Assembly: GCA_945860225.1 (NCBI GenBank)
Contig: CAMAPT010000005.1
Span: 79,005-143,004, forward strand
Length of the DNA: 64,000 bases
Source of the DNA: Chitinophaga pinensis
GTDB lineage: Bacteria; Bacteroidota; Bacteroidia; B-17B0; Aurantibacillaceae
Reading direction: 5' to 3'
In this document: positions 18,244 to 27,056 of the stretch, piece after piece
How positions within the stretch are numbered: position 1 is the first letter of the stretch
Layout of the letters: each line of letters begins with the position of its first letter
Made by a program: the position numbers and the translations under genes
The notes under the pieces: model-generated
Databases searched by the model: none
What the model was told of the DNA's origin: nothing
Seen by the model: only the letters and a program-made list of their open reading frames with translations

Positions 18244-18807
18244 ATGAAAAAAACATTATTCTTTATAGGTGTTTTGGCATTTAGTATTGCTTGTTTAACT
18301 TCTTGTGGAGATTCTTCTGAATCAAAAACAAAAATGACTACAATTTATACGTCTAATGCAACAGCTGAAGATACGCTTATCGATAACGTGACTAGACTTT
18401 CGGGTATTGGGCATAACGGACAATTTGCATACAGAACAGATAGTTTGAAACAATATGCCGCAACAGCTATTTATCAAATTCATGACACTTTGATTAATTC
18501 TGATTTGCGAGTTAATATTAATTATTGGGTTAAGGCTTCCAATCCTATAAAAGGAGATGGATTAGCTTTATCAATGCAAGATAATCAAACAACGTTTTTA
18601 TGGAGAACTTTTGACTTGGCTAATTATGGAGCAAAATCAAATGAGTGGATAAATGTGTTTGATAGTATTGATATTCACGCTAATCAAGTATTGAAATCGG
18701 GAATGTTTTTTAAGTTTTTTGGATTTAATGCCAATAAGCAAGCCATCATTGATTTTGATGATATTAATATTACTATCAAAAAAGTTGAAAATAATACGGA
18801 AGATTAA
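18244..18807 (+). CDS. Small lipoprotein of unknown function
   Basis: 187 aa. The signal peptide ends in lipobox LTSC (Cys21), followed by GDSSESK. The remainder is mostly beta-type sequence with no recognised domain; patterns such as DLRVNINYWVKASNP and DFDDINITIKK suggest a jelly-roll or carbohydrate-binding-like fold, but that is only a guess. Monocistronic: it stands between the divergent sugar operon and a terminator at 18831. Confidence 0.7.
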   Translation: MKKTLFFIGVLAFSIACLTSCGDSSESKTKMTTIYTSNATAEDTLIDNVTRLSGIGHNGQFAYRTDSLKQYAATAIYQIHDTLINSDLRVNINYWVKASNPIKGDGLALSMQDNQTTFLWRTFDLANYGAKSNEWINVFDSIDIHANQVLKSGMFFKFFGFNANKQAIIDFDDINITIKKVENNTED

Positions 18808-18830
18808 ATCGAATAGACTTAAAAATTCTA

Positions 18831-18867
18831 AAAGGGTCTGTCTCACTTTTGAGACAGACCCTTTTTT
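18831..18867 (+). terminator. Rho-independent terminator after the lipoprotein gene
   Basis: AAAGGGTCTGTCTC and GAGACAGACCCTTT form a 14-bp stem with a 6-nt loop, followed by a T run. It overlaps the last codons of the convergent acyltransferase gene by 2 bp. Confidence 0.9.
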
Positions 18868-19939
18868 ATTTGAAATATTTTTTAAGGGAATTAAACGGTT
18901 TTTCCACTAAAAAATAGCTTATTTCTGCAGTGATCCAAGTGAAAATAAAATACAGCATCCAAATAGTTGCTTTTTTTGAACTATGCAAATCTAAAGCAGG
19001 TGAGATGTAATCCCAAAAAGTAGGAATGGCAAATAAATGGAATAAATATAATCCATAAGAAATTTGCCCTAAATGGATTAAATATTTGTTTTCTAAAATA
19101 AATTTTCCGACAAATTGATAACCATTTCCCACTGCTCTTGCAATAATAACCGAAGAAAGAATGCAAAAAATGAATTCGTCGAATATAAATGTCATGGATG
19201 GAATTGGAAAATGATGAGTGATGATAAAGAAAGATAATAAGTAAAAGCCGATCATTAGCGGAGTAAGCCAAATTGGTTTTGAAATTTGATTGAAAAACAA
19301 TGTTTTTTCATGTTTGATATGGGCTAATAGAGCGCCAATTCCCAGTGCAAACATCACATTGTTAGTTAAATAACCGGCAGCCATCCATTTATCAGGCATA
19401 AATTGAATGTAGCAAATTTTTGAAATAATAGATAAAATAATGGTGGCCGAAATAAATTTCAGTAAATGTTTTTTGGGAGTTAATAATATACAAATAGGCC
19501 AAAAAATATAAAATTGTTCTTCAACAGCAAGAGACCAAAAATGGTTGAAATCGCCCACGTAACTGGTTGTATTAGCTTGCAAAATATTACTCGTATAAGT
19601 TATTAAATAAGGGAAAATTTCGCGTGTATTTTTATAGTTTACAAAAAATAGAAACAGAATTAATAAATAGTAAATTGGAAATATTCTCAAGGTGCGTCTA
19701 AAGTAAAAATTCTTTAAAGCTTTCGATAAATTTGTGCTGCCGGTTTCTATTTGTGTTTTTTGTTTATATAAAATTTCTGTTATCAAAAAACCGCTCAATA
19801 CGAAGAAGAAAATGACTCCATTACCCCAATGAAATGATTTTACAAACGCATTGCTAGTGTCCCATGCAATCCAATGTGCAATCATTACTAAAAGAACTGA
19901 AAAGAAACGGAGAGCGTCAAGTTGTTTGTAATATTGCAT
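18866..19939 (-). CDS. Acyltransferase family 3 (OafA/YrhL-like) membrane protein
   Basis: 357 aa with about ten membrane helices. The N-terminus (QLDALRFFSVLLVMIAHW) holds the conserved R and the catalytic-candidate His of the family, and FFVLSGFLITEILY and FYFRRTLRIFPIYYLL follow the usual pattern. WSLAVEEQFYIFWPI is a further hallmark. Members O-acylate exported sugars of LPS, capsule or peptidoglycan. No other cell-envelope gene is co-transcribed, so the acceptor is unknown; the neighbouring sugar operon is a possibility. Confidence 0.9.
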   Translation of the reverse strand: MQYYKQLDALRFFSVLLVMIAHWIAWDTSNAFVKSFHWGNGVIFFFVLSGFLITEILYKQKTQIETGSTNLSKALKNFYFRRTLRIFPIYYLLILFLFFVNYKNTREIFPYLITYTSNILQANTTSYVGDFNHFWSLAVEEQFYIFWPICILLTPKKHLLKFISATIILSIISKICYIQFMPDKWMAAGYLTNNVMFALGIGALLAHIKHEKTLFFNQISKPIWLTPLMIGFYLLSFFIITHHFPIPSMTFIFDEFIFCILSSVIIARAVGNGYQFVGKFILENKYLIHLGQISYGLYLFHLFAIPTFWDYISPALDLHSSKKATIWMLYFIFTWITAEISYFLVEKPFNSLKKYFK

Positions 19940-20007
19940 GTTTTTTAGGTATCAGTAAATAATACTTGAGCTGATATTTTAAAAATTTCAGTAATGGAAG
20001 TTAACCA

Positions 20008-21963
20008 TTAATAAATGCGTTGTAGATTGAGGTCTTTCGGAGGATTAATAATCATAGGAAATTTCTCAATTTTAACTGAACTACTATCTAATCCAAACGC
20101 TTTTGCTTCACTTAAACTAAATTGTTTTAAAATAAAATAAGCATTTAAAATTATTTTTTCGAATAATGGTAAGTCGTTTTCGTAGGACAAGAATTTTTCG
20201 ATAACAACAAATTTAAAATCACCTATAATATTATTTTTATTTAATGATTCATATCGGCTTGTAATATCAACCTCCTTGTTTTTCACTAAATCTTCCACTA
20301 CTTTCCTGAACATTAAGTTGACTCTAGGTGCTACTCTGAAGCCCAATCTGAAATCTACACGAATAATATCGTCGGCTGCTACATGGGTTACTTTATAATC
20401 CATGCGATATGGTTCATCCATTACATCTACATGCACAAACCAATAAATATCAGCACGTTTTGGACGTTTTTGTAAAATAGAATAAATGATCTTAGATTCA
20501 ATTTCCTCCGGATTATTTGCTCCAGTCATATAAACTAAGTGGGTAGCGTATTTAGGTATAGATTCATCATTACTTAAATCCACTAATTTTTGTTGATGTT
20601 CAGATAATTTTACGGTATCTGCATAGCGCTTACGTATATTTTTAGCTAAATACCATATGCTCATTACAGCCATTAATACTGAAGCTATCAGTAACGTTAT
20701 CCACCCACCATGAGAAAATTTGCTCAAGTTAGCAGCCATAAATGAAAATTCAATAATGATATATAGGGTGATTATAAAATAGATTAAAATGACATTGAAA
20801 CGTTTGATATGCATGTAAAAGTTCAATAAGGTAGTAGTCATTAACATGCATAATACAATTGCTAATCCATAGGCTGCTTCCATATTAATGGATTCGCGGA
20901 AATATAATACAACGCCAATGCATCCAGCTAATAAAAGCCAGTTTGTAGAAGGAATGTATAATTGTCCTTTTAAGTCCGAAGGGTATTTAACACGTACTTT
21001 TGGCCATAAATTTAAACGCATAGCTTCATTAATTAAGCTGAAAGAACCACTAATTAATGCTTGTGAGGCAATAACCGCTGCAAAGGTTGCAATCGCAATT
21101 CCATAAGGTAAAAAGTTATCTGGCATGATGGCATAAAATGGGTTAGTTGATTTAAAAGAGGTTAAGCTTTGTCCTTCATGTGCGATTAACCACGCTCCTT
21201 GACCGAAATAATTTAGTACTAATGTGGTTTTTACAAAGATCCACGAAACACGAATATTTTCCTTTCCGCAATGACCTAAATCAGAATACAAAGCTTCGGC
21301 TCCGGTAGTACAAAGGAACACCGCACCCAAAATTAAATAACCGGATGGATGTATTTGAAGTAAATGGTAGGCATAATAAGGATTGAGCGAGGATAATACT
21401 CCCCAGTTATTTGTCATTTGATAAATACCAAGGGATGCTAACATGACAAACCACAACATCATGAGAGGACCAAAAAATTTGCCAATAAAACTTGTTCCAA
21501 ATTGCTGAATAAAAAATAAAGCGCATAAAATACCAATGACGATAGGTACGGTATCTAATTCCGAATTATATACTTTTAATCCTTCAATAGCTGATGAAAC
21601 GGAAATGGGAGGTGTTATAATTCCGTCTGCCAATAATGCACTACCTCCAATAATGGCCGGAATTAGCAACCATTTAAATTTTGTTCGTTTTACTAATGTA
21701 TACAAAGAAAAAATACCTCCCTCGCCTTTATTATCTGCTCGGAGGGTTAAAATCACATATTTAATGGTTGTTTGAAGCGTTAAAGTCCAAAAAATACAAG
21801 AAATTCCACCCTTAACAATATCGGCATTGATAGGGTCTTTGCCAACTATGGCACTCATTACATAAAGGGGAGATGTTCCAATATCTCCATAAATAATACC
21901 AAGGGTAACAATAAGTCCTGCAAGAGTCACCTTGCTAGTTTGGTTGTGATTATGAGTGCTCAT
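20008..21963 (-). CDS. kup: Kup-family potassium uptake protein
   Basis: 651 aa: about twelve membrane helices in the first 430 residues and a cytoplasmic C-terminal domain. The N-terminus LAGLIVTLGIIYGDIGTSPLYV is the family signature, and GTGGIFSLY-like NKGEGGIFSLYTLVKR, ALLADGIITPPISV and CTTGAEALYSDLGHCG are conserved segments. The protein imports K+ in symport with H+. It appears monocistronic, with a 205-bp gap to the divergent 22182 gene. Confidence 0.95.
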   Translation of the reverse strand: MSTHNHNQTSKVTLAGLIVTLGIIYGDIGTSPLYVMSAIVGKDPINADIVKGGISCIFWTLTLQTTIKYVILTLRADNKGEGGIFSLYTLVKRTKFKWLLIPAIIGGSALLADGIITPPISVSSAIEGLKVYNSELDTVPIVIGILCALFFIQQFGTSFIGKFFGPLMMLWFVMLASLGIYQMTNNWGVLSSLNPYYAYHLLQIHPSGYLILGAVFLCTTGAEALYSDLGHCGKENIRVSWIFVKTTLVLNYFGQGAWLIAHEGQSLTSFKSTNPFYAIMPDNFLPYGIAIATFAAVIASQALISGSFSLINEAMRLNLWPKVRVKYPSDLKGQLYIPSTNWLLLAGCIGVVLYFRESINMEAAYGLAIVLCMLMTTTLLNFYMHIKRFNVILIYFIITLYIIIEFSFMAANLSKFSHGGWITLLIASVLMAVMSIWYLAKNIRKRYADTVKLSEHQQKLVDLSNDESIPKYATHLVYMTGANNPEEIESKIIYSILQKRPKRADIYWFVHVDVMDEPYRMDYKVTHVAADDIIRVDFRLGFRVAPRVNLMFRKVVEDLVKNKEVDITSRYESLNKNNIIGDFKFVVIEKFLSYENDLPLFEKIILNAYFILKQFSLSEAKAFGLDSSSVKIEKFPMIINPPKDLNLQRIY

Positions 21964-22181
21964 CTAAATAGGATGTTAAAAGTTGTAAAATTACTACTAA
22001 TCCATTTCATAAAAATGATTTTTGACAAATAATTTTGACATTACTTGATAAGAATTCTATGATTATTTTGCGTGGAGTTCATCACATGTAGGTTATTTTA
22101 ACATCCGTTTAGAAATAAATTAATTACCTTTATTACTTTGTTTCGGATAAATTTATATGTAACTATTTATTGTTTTTTATA

Positions 22182-24893
22182 ATGCAAAAGTTTAAATATT
22201 ATTTATCTGTATTTTTTTGTTTTGGATTTTTTTTAAACTTGAGTGCAACCCATAATCGTGCGGGAGAAATTACTTATAAATGGGTTGGTCCTGGCTTATA
22301 CACTTATCAAATAAAGATTACTACTTATACCAACATCTCTATTATCGGCGGTCAAACACCTGCAGATCGATGTGAGGATACATTATATTTTGGCGACGGA
22401 ACAAGAGCTGTCGTACTAAGAAGTAATGGCCCCATAGGTGCTTGTGCTCCCGCTACTGATGGTATTCCAATTAATTCAAATATAAAGTTAAATGAGTATG
22501 TGACTACTCATACTTATCCTGGCCCAGGGAATTATAAGCTTAGTATGGAAGATCCAAACAGAAATGCTGGTATTAATAATATTCCCAATTCGGTTAATCA
22601 AGTATTTTATATTGAATCATTTTTAGTTATTCCTTTTTTTGGTTCTGGAAAAAACAGTTCACCTATCCTTAGTTTTCCTCCTATCGATAATGGATGTGCT
22701 GGAAAATGCTTTATTCATAATCCGGGAGCTTATGATGTAGATGGAGACAGTATATCATACGAACTCACAACTAGTAGAGGGCATTTAGGAGAAACTTGTC
22801 CAGGATATACTTATCCTGCTACGGGTGGAGGAAAATATGAAATAGATCCCGTTACAGGAACATTGATTTGGTGCACTCCTCAACTTCAGGACGAATACAA
22901 TTTAGCAATTTTAATTAAAGAATGGCGAAAAGATGATGGAGGAGATTATTATTTAATTGGATATATTTTAAGAGACTTACAGGTAGATGTTGGTGTGTGT
23001 AACAATCATGAGCCTACTATAAAACCAATAACTGACACTTGTGTTGTAGCTGGAACTTCAATTACAAAATTGATTACAGCCACAGATCCTGATACTGATA
23101 TTTTGACGATGGAAGCAAATGGCGGACCATTTGGTGCCATGTCTCCTATTGCAACATTTTCATCACCATCGGGATTAACGCCTATTTCCGGATTACTAAA
23201 ATGGAATACTACGTGTTCGCATATTAGAAAAGCCCCTTATCAGGTTACTGTGAAGGTTAAGGATAATGATCCGTACGTAAGCTTAGTAGATTTTAAAACA
23301 TTTAATGTCACGGTTGTTCCACCGGCCCCATTGGCGTTAACTGCTAGTCCTGTCGGAACGAGTGTGTTTTTGAAATGGAAAAAATCAACTTGTAATACTA
23401 TTACCGGAAATAAAATTGAAAAATACTGTATTTATAGAAAAACAGACTGTATTCCTTGGACTCATGGTATTTGTGAAGTTGGGATTCCGGAATATACAGG
23501 GTTTAAAAAAGTTGGATGCACCTCCTCTATCAATGACACTTCCTTTATAGATAATGATAATTCCTATGGATTGGCGCATGGCGTAGCCTATAGTTATTTG
23601 GTTGAAGCTATATATACAGATGGCGCAGAAAGTTATGCATCCAATCAGGTATGTGTTCAATTAAAGAGAGATGTGCCGATTATAATTAATGTAGATGTTA
23701 AAGCTACTGCTTCAGACAATGGTTCGGTATTTGTCAGATGGCTCAAACCATTATTAGGTAACGATGCACTAGATACGATTTCAATTCAGGGGCCTTACGA
23801 ATTTAGATTGCTGCATTACAACAATCAAACAAACCAATACATTACCATTTATTCTGTATCAAAGTCTTTTTTTGCTTCATTTAATCAATTATCGGATACC
23901 ACATATATTCATCAAGGAGCTATAGGTAATTTTTTAAATACAAAAACTAGCCAACACACTTATAAGGTAGAGTTTTATGCCAATGGTCAATTTATAGGTA
24001 ACGGTCAAAAGGCTTCGTCAGTATTTTTATCATCTGTATCGAGTGATAATAAAATACAATTAAGTTGGCAATGTCAAGTTCCTTGGAAAAATAACATTTA
24101 TTATATCTATCGGAAAAATCCCAATCAAAATTCATTTTTTCTGAAAGATAGTACCATTCAAATGACTTATACAGATACGGGTTTGGTTAATGGCGCTAGT
24201 TATTGTTATAAAATAGAGTCAAAGGGCCAATTTTCAGACCCTCAAATATTTCACCCTCTTTTTAATTTTTCGCAAGAAGTATGTGAAACTCCTAAAGACA
24301 CAAAGCCCCCTTGTGCCCCTAAGCTACAAATACAGTCAGATTGCCAAACTTTAAATGTTATCTTGAAATGGAATAATCCAAATCATTCATGTAGCGACGA
24401 TGCTTTAAAATATCATATTTATTTTACGTCAACAGAAAGCGAAGAATTAACCAAGGTAGATTCAGTTATGTCGTTAAATGATACCGTTTTAGTGTTTGAT
24501 CATTTAACATCGATAGCAGGTTGTTATGCTATTACAGCAATTGATTCATTTGCTAATGAAAGTTCATTTGGAACTAAGGTATGTATTGATAATTGCCCTG
24601 AATATGAATTGCCAAATGTAATTACCATTAATGATGATGGTGTTAATGAAATATTTAAACCTATAAAAAATAAATTTATTAAAGATATAGATTTTAAAAT
24701 ATATAACCGGTGGGGTAATTTAATTTTTGAAACAACTGATCCTTCGATTATGTGGGATGGAAAAGTGATGCAAACAAATCAATTGTGTTCACAAGGGACT
24801 TATTTTTACCATTGTCAAGTTAATGAAATTAGGTTAAGTGGTAAGGTATCCAAAAATCTGAAAGGATTTATACATGTATTTATAAATAAATAA
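22182..24893 (+). CDS. Secreted multidomain protein with CHU_C (T9SS type B) C-terminal domain
   Basis: 903 aa from ATG 22182; a TTG at 22170 is a less likely start. The signal peptide precedes ATHNRAGEITYKWVG, a domain shared with the 46898 gene, and a cadherin-like segment (GAYDVDGDSISYEL). Fibronectin III-like repeats fill about residues 385-800. The C-terminus (NVITINDDGVNEIFKP, FKIYNRWGNLIFET, WDGK) is the gliding motility-associated CHU_C domain, which directs export through the T9SS and surface attachment. Here the usual TPNGDG motif is altered to INDDG. It probably acts as an adhesin or surface-structural protein. The histidine kinase gene begins 11 nt later. Confidence 0.88.
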   Translation: MQKFKYYLSVFFCFGFFLNLSATHNRAGEITYKWVGPGLYTYQIKITTYTNISIIGGQTPADRCEDTLYFGDGTRAVVLRSNGPIGACAPATDGIPINSNIKLNEYVTTHTYPGPGNYKLSMEDPNRNAGINNIPNSVNQVFYIESFLVIPFFGSGKNSSPILSFPPIDNGCAGKCFIHNPGAYDVDGDSISYELTTSRGHLGETCPGYTYPATGGGKYEIDPVTGTLIWCTPQLQDEYNLAILIKEWRKDDGGDYYLIGYILRDLQVDVGVCNNHEPTIKPITDTCVVAGTSITKLITATDPDTDILTMEANGGPFGAMSPIATFSSPSGLTPISGLLKWNTTCSHIRKAPYQVTVKVKDNDPYVSLVDFKTFNVTVVPPAPLALTASPVGTSVFLKWKKSTCNTITGNKIEKYCIYRKTDCIPWTHGICEVGIPEYTGFKKVGCTSSINDTSFIDNDNSYGLAHGVAYSYLVEAIYTDGAESYASNQVCVQLKRDVPIIINVDVKATASDNGSVFVRWLKPLLGNDALDTISIQGPYEFRLLHYNNQTNQYITIYSVSKSFFASFNQLSDTTYIHQGAIGNFLNTKTSQHTYKVEFYANGQFIGNGQKASSVFLSSVSSDNKIQLSWQCQVPWKNNIYYIYRKNPNQNSFFLKDSTIQMTYTDTGLVNGASYCYKIESKGQFSDPQIFHPLFNFSQEVCETPKDTKPPCAPKLQIQSDCQTLNVILKWNNPNHSCSDDALKYHIYFTSTESEELTKVDSVMSLNDTVLVFDHLTSIAGCYAITAIDSFANESSFGTKVCIDNCPEYELPNVITINDDGVNEIFKPIKNKFIKDIDFKIYNRWGNLIFETTDPSIMWDGKVMQTNQLCSQGTYFYHCQVNEIRLSGKVSKNLKGFIHVFINK

Positions 24894-24904
24894 AAAGCTT
24901 ACTA

Positions 24905-25864
24905 GTGTCTAAACGTATTACGTTCATATTTTCTTTATTAGTTGGATATATTGTTTTGCAGTTTTTATGGTGGGAAATTTTATTAGTGAGACAATCTAAT
25001 ACAATCATTTCTCTGAAACAAGATTTAGTATCTCTGTCGTCCACTAATGATAAAATTATCTTAGAAGACATTGCAAAATTGCAGAAAAAAAAATCCAATC
25101 AAGTGTACATGATAGTTGGAGAAGGTACAGTATTTTTGTTGCTTCTTTTATTTGGGATACATAAAGTCAGAAAATCCATAAAAAAAGAAAGTGAATTGGC
25201 TGAACAAAAAAGTAATTTTATTTCAAGTATTTCTCATGAATTAAAAACTCCCATAGCTGCTGTTAAACTTCAACTTCAAACATTACTTAAACATGATTTA
25301 GAAAGGTCAAGACAAAAAGAATTACTCGACAGTGCGTTGACTGAAACGTCGAGGTTACATAAATTAGTAGATAATGTTTTGATGGCCAATCAGATTGACA
25401 ATCAACACCTTCATGCACAAAAAGAACAATTAAATCTTAGCGAATTAATTGATTTAACTGCAAAACGTTATTTTTTAGCACAACTTGAAAAAAAACAATT
25501 ATTACTCCATCTCGAAAAAGATGTGACGTACTTTGGAGACAAAGAATTATTATCATCCATCATCATTAATTTAATTGAAAATGCTATTAAGTATTCTTTT
25601 GAACGTATTCATATACAAGTTACTTTGAAGAAAGAACATGAGCAATCTATTTTAGAGATTTCAGATCAAGGATGCGGAATTTTAGACGAGGAAAAAGAGA
25701 CAGTTTTTTATAAATTTTATAGAAGTGGAAATGAAAACACTCGTAAAACAAAAGGAACAGGTATAGGATTATATATTGTAAAATATATATGTGATTTACA
25801 TAACATCAATATCAGTATACAGCCTAATCATCCTCAAGGAAGTATTTTTAAATTAGTTTTTTAG
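24905..25864 (+). CDS. Sensor histidine kinase with two membrane helices and no paired response regulator
   Basis: 319 aa starting at GTG. Two membrane helices (about 7-28 and 67-86) flank a short exported loop of about 35 residues, so there is little room for a ligand domain and no HAMP or PAS. HisKA motif SSISHELKTP gives phospho-acceptor H111. The ATPase domain has N-box NLIENAIKYS, G1 DQGCGI and G2 GTGIGLYIV. No receiver or DNA-binding gene lies next to it; instead it is followed after 6 nt by a binding lipoprotein. Orphan kinases are not rare in this phylum. Confidence 0.92.
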   Translation: MSKRITFIFSLLVGYIVLQFLWWEILLVRQSNTIISLKQDLVSLSSTNDKIILEDIAKLQKKKSNQVYMIVGEGTVFLLLLLFGIHKVRKSIKKESELAEQKSNFISSISHELKTPIAAVKLQLQTLLKHDLERSRQKELLDSALTETSRLHKLVDNVLMANQIDNQHLHAQKEQLNLSELIDLTAKRYFLAQLEKKQLLLHLEKDVTYFGDKELLSSIIINLIENAIKYSFERIHIQVTLKKEHEQSILEISDQGCGILDEEKETVFYKFYRSGNENTRKTKGTGIGLYIVKYICDLHNINISIQPNHPQGSIFKLVF

Positions 25865-25870
25865 AGTACT

Positions 25871-27001
25871 ATGGATAAGATGTTTTTTATTTTACTGATT
25901 GTTTTCTCTGTTTTTTTTGGGTGTCAGTCGTCTGATGCGATTGAAGAAAAAATAGCGACATCATCTGTCAATCTTTCTTATGCGAAAAAATTCAGGATAA
26001 AAAAAATGAATGACGCTACAATACTTGAGTTATTGGGTGATAAAAGCAACGCGAGAGTAACAGCTACATTTGTTTTATATAAAAATCAAAAACCAGCTTA
26101 TGTCAAGGATGCTTACTATATTAAAATTCCGGTTAAAAAGGTCGCTAGTATGAGTTCTATATATACAACAATGTTATTTAAATTAAAGAGTGAACAATCT
26201 GTTGTAGCTATTGATAATGCTGATTATTACACAAATCCTTTTATTCTTAATAAAGTTCAATCTCATGAAATAGTTGAATTATCAAGAGCCTCAGGTATTA
26301 ATTTGGAAAAAACATTAATGCTTAATCCCGACTTATTACTCACCTTTGGAATGGGAAATCCTAAAAGTGATGTTGACGAAAAATTAATGATAACAGGTAT
26401 TCCAGTTGCAATTAGTATAGACCATTTAGAAGAAACACCATTGGCAAGAGCCGAATGGATTAAATTTTTTGCTTGTTTTTTTGATAAAGAAAAATTGGCA
26501 GATTCATTATTTAGGCAAACCGAGAAGAGATACATTCAGTTAAAATCTCTAACGCATCAGGTTATTAATAAACCAAAAGTATTAACAGAAATAAAATACG
26601 GTGATGCCTGGTATATACCCTCTAGTAAAAGTTACGTGGCTCATTTAATAAATGATGCTGGTGGGGATTATTTTTGGAAAGATGATGCTAAATCCGGAAG
26701 CACTCCGTTATCATTTGAGATCGTATATACAAAAGCAAAAGATTGTGATGTATGGTTGAATTTGTATAACATAAATTCAAAAAAAGATCTAAAAAGTTTC
26801 GATGAGCGTTACGAGTTATTTAAAGCGTATCAAAAAAATCAATTGTATAATAACAACAAAATTCAAAATGCGTTTGGTTATAGTAATTATTGGGAAACAG
26901 GAATGATTAATCCAGATGATGTATTAGCTGATTTGATAGCCATATTTTGGCCTGATAAATTGCCGAATCATCAGTTTACCTATTATAAAAAAATCGAATA
27001 A
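25871..27001 (+). CDS. BtuF/FhuD-like periplasmic binding lipoprotein
   Basis: 376 aa with lipobox FFGC (Cys18). The middle resembles the class III substrate-binding fold of cobalamin and siderophore receptors: SQSVVAIDNADYYTNP-like, VELSRASGINLEKTLMLNPDLLLTFGMG, then PVAISIDHLEETPLARAEWIKFF, and GGDYFWKDDAKSGSTPLSFE with the long connecting helix around 205-225. No permease (BtuC) or ATPase (BtuD) lies alongside, so the transport partner is elsewhere. It shares an apparent operon with the histidine kinase and the surface protein. Ligand not determinable. Confidence 0.8.
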   Translation: MDKMFFILLIVFSVFFGCQSSDAIEEKIATSSVNLSYAKKFRIKKMNDATILELLGDKSNARVTATFVLYKNQKPAYVKDAYYIKIPVKKVASMSSIYTTMLFKLKSEQSVVAIDNADYYTNPFILNKVQSHEIVELSRASGINLEKTLMLNPDLLLTFGMGNPKSDVDEKLMITGIPVAISIDHLEETPLARAEWIKFFACFFDKEKLADSLFRQTEKRYIQLKSLTHQVINKPKVLTEIKYGDAWYIPSSKSYVAHLINDAGGDYFWKDDAKSGSTPLSFEIVYTKAKDCDVWLNLYNINSKKDLKSFDERYELFKAYQKNQLYNNNKIQNAFGYSNYWETGMINPDDVLADLIAIFWPDKLPNHQFTYYKKIE

Positions 27002-27056
27002 AATCTTGTATCGAGTTATACATGTACTATCAAGTAAGCATTTGATGTGCAACTTA

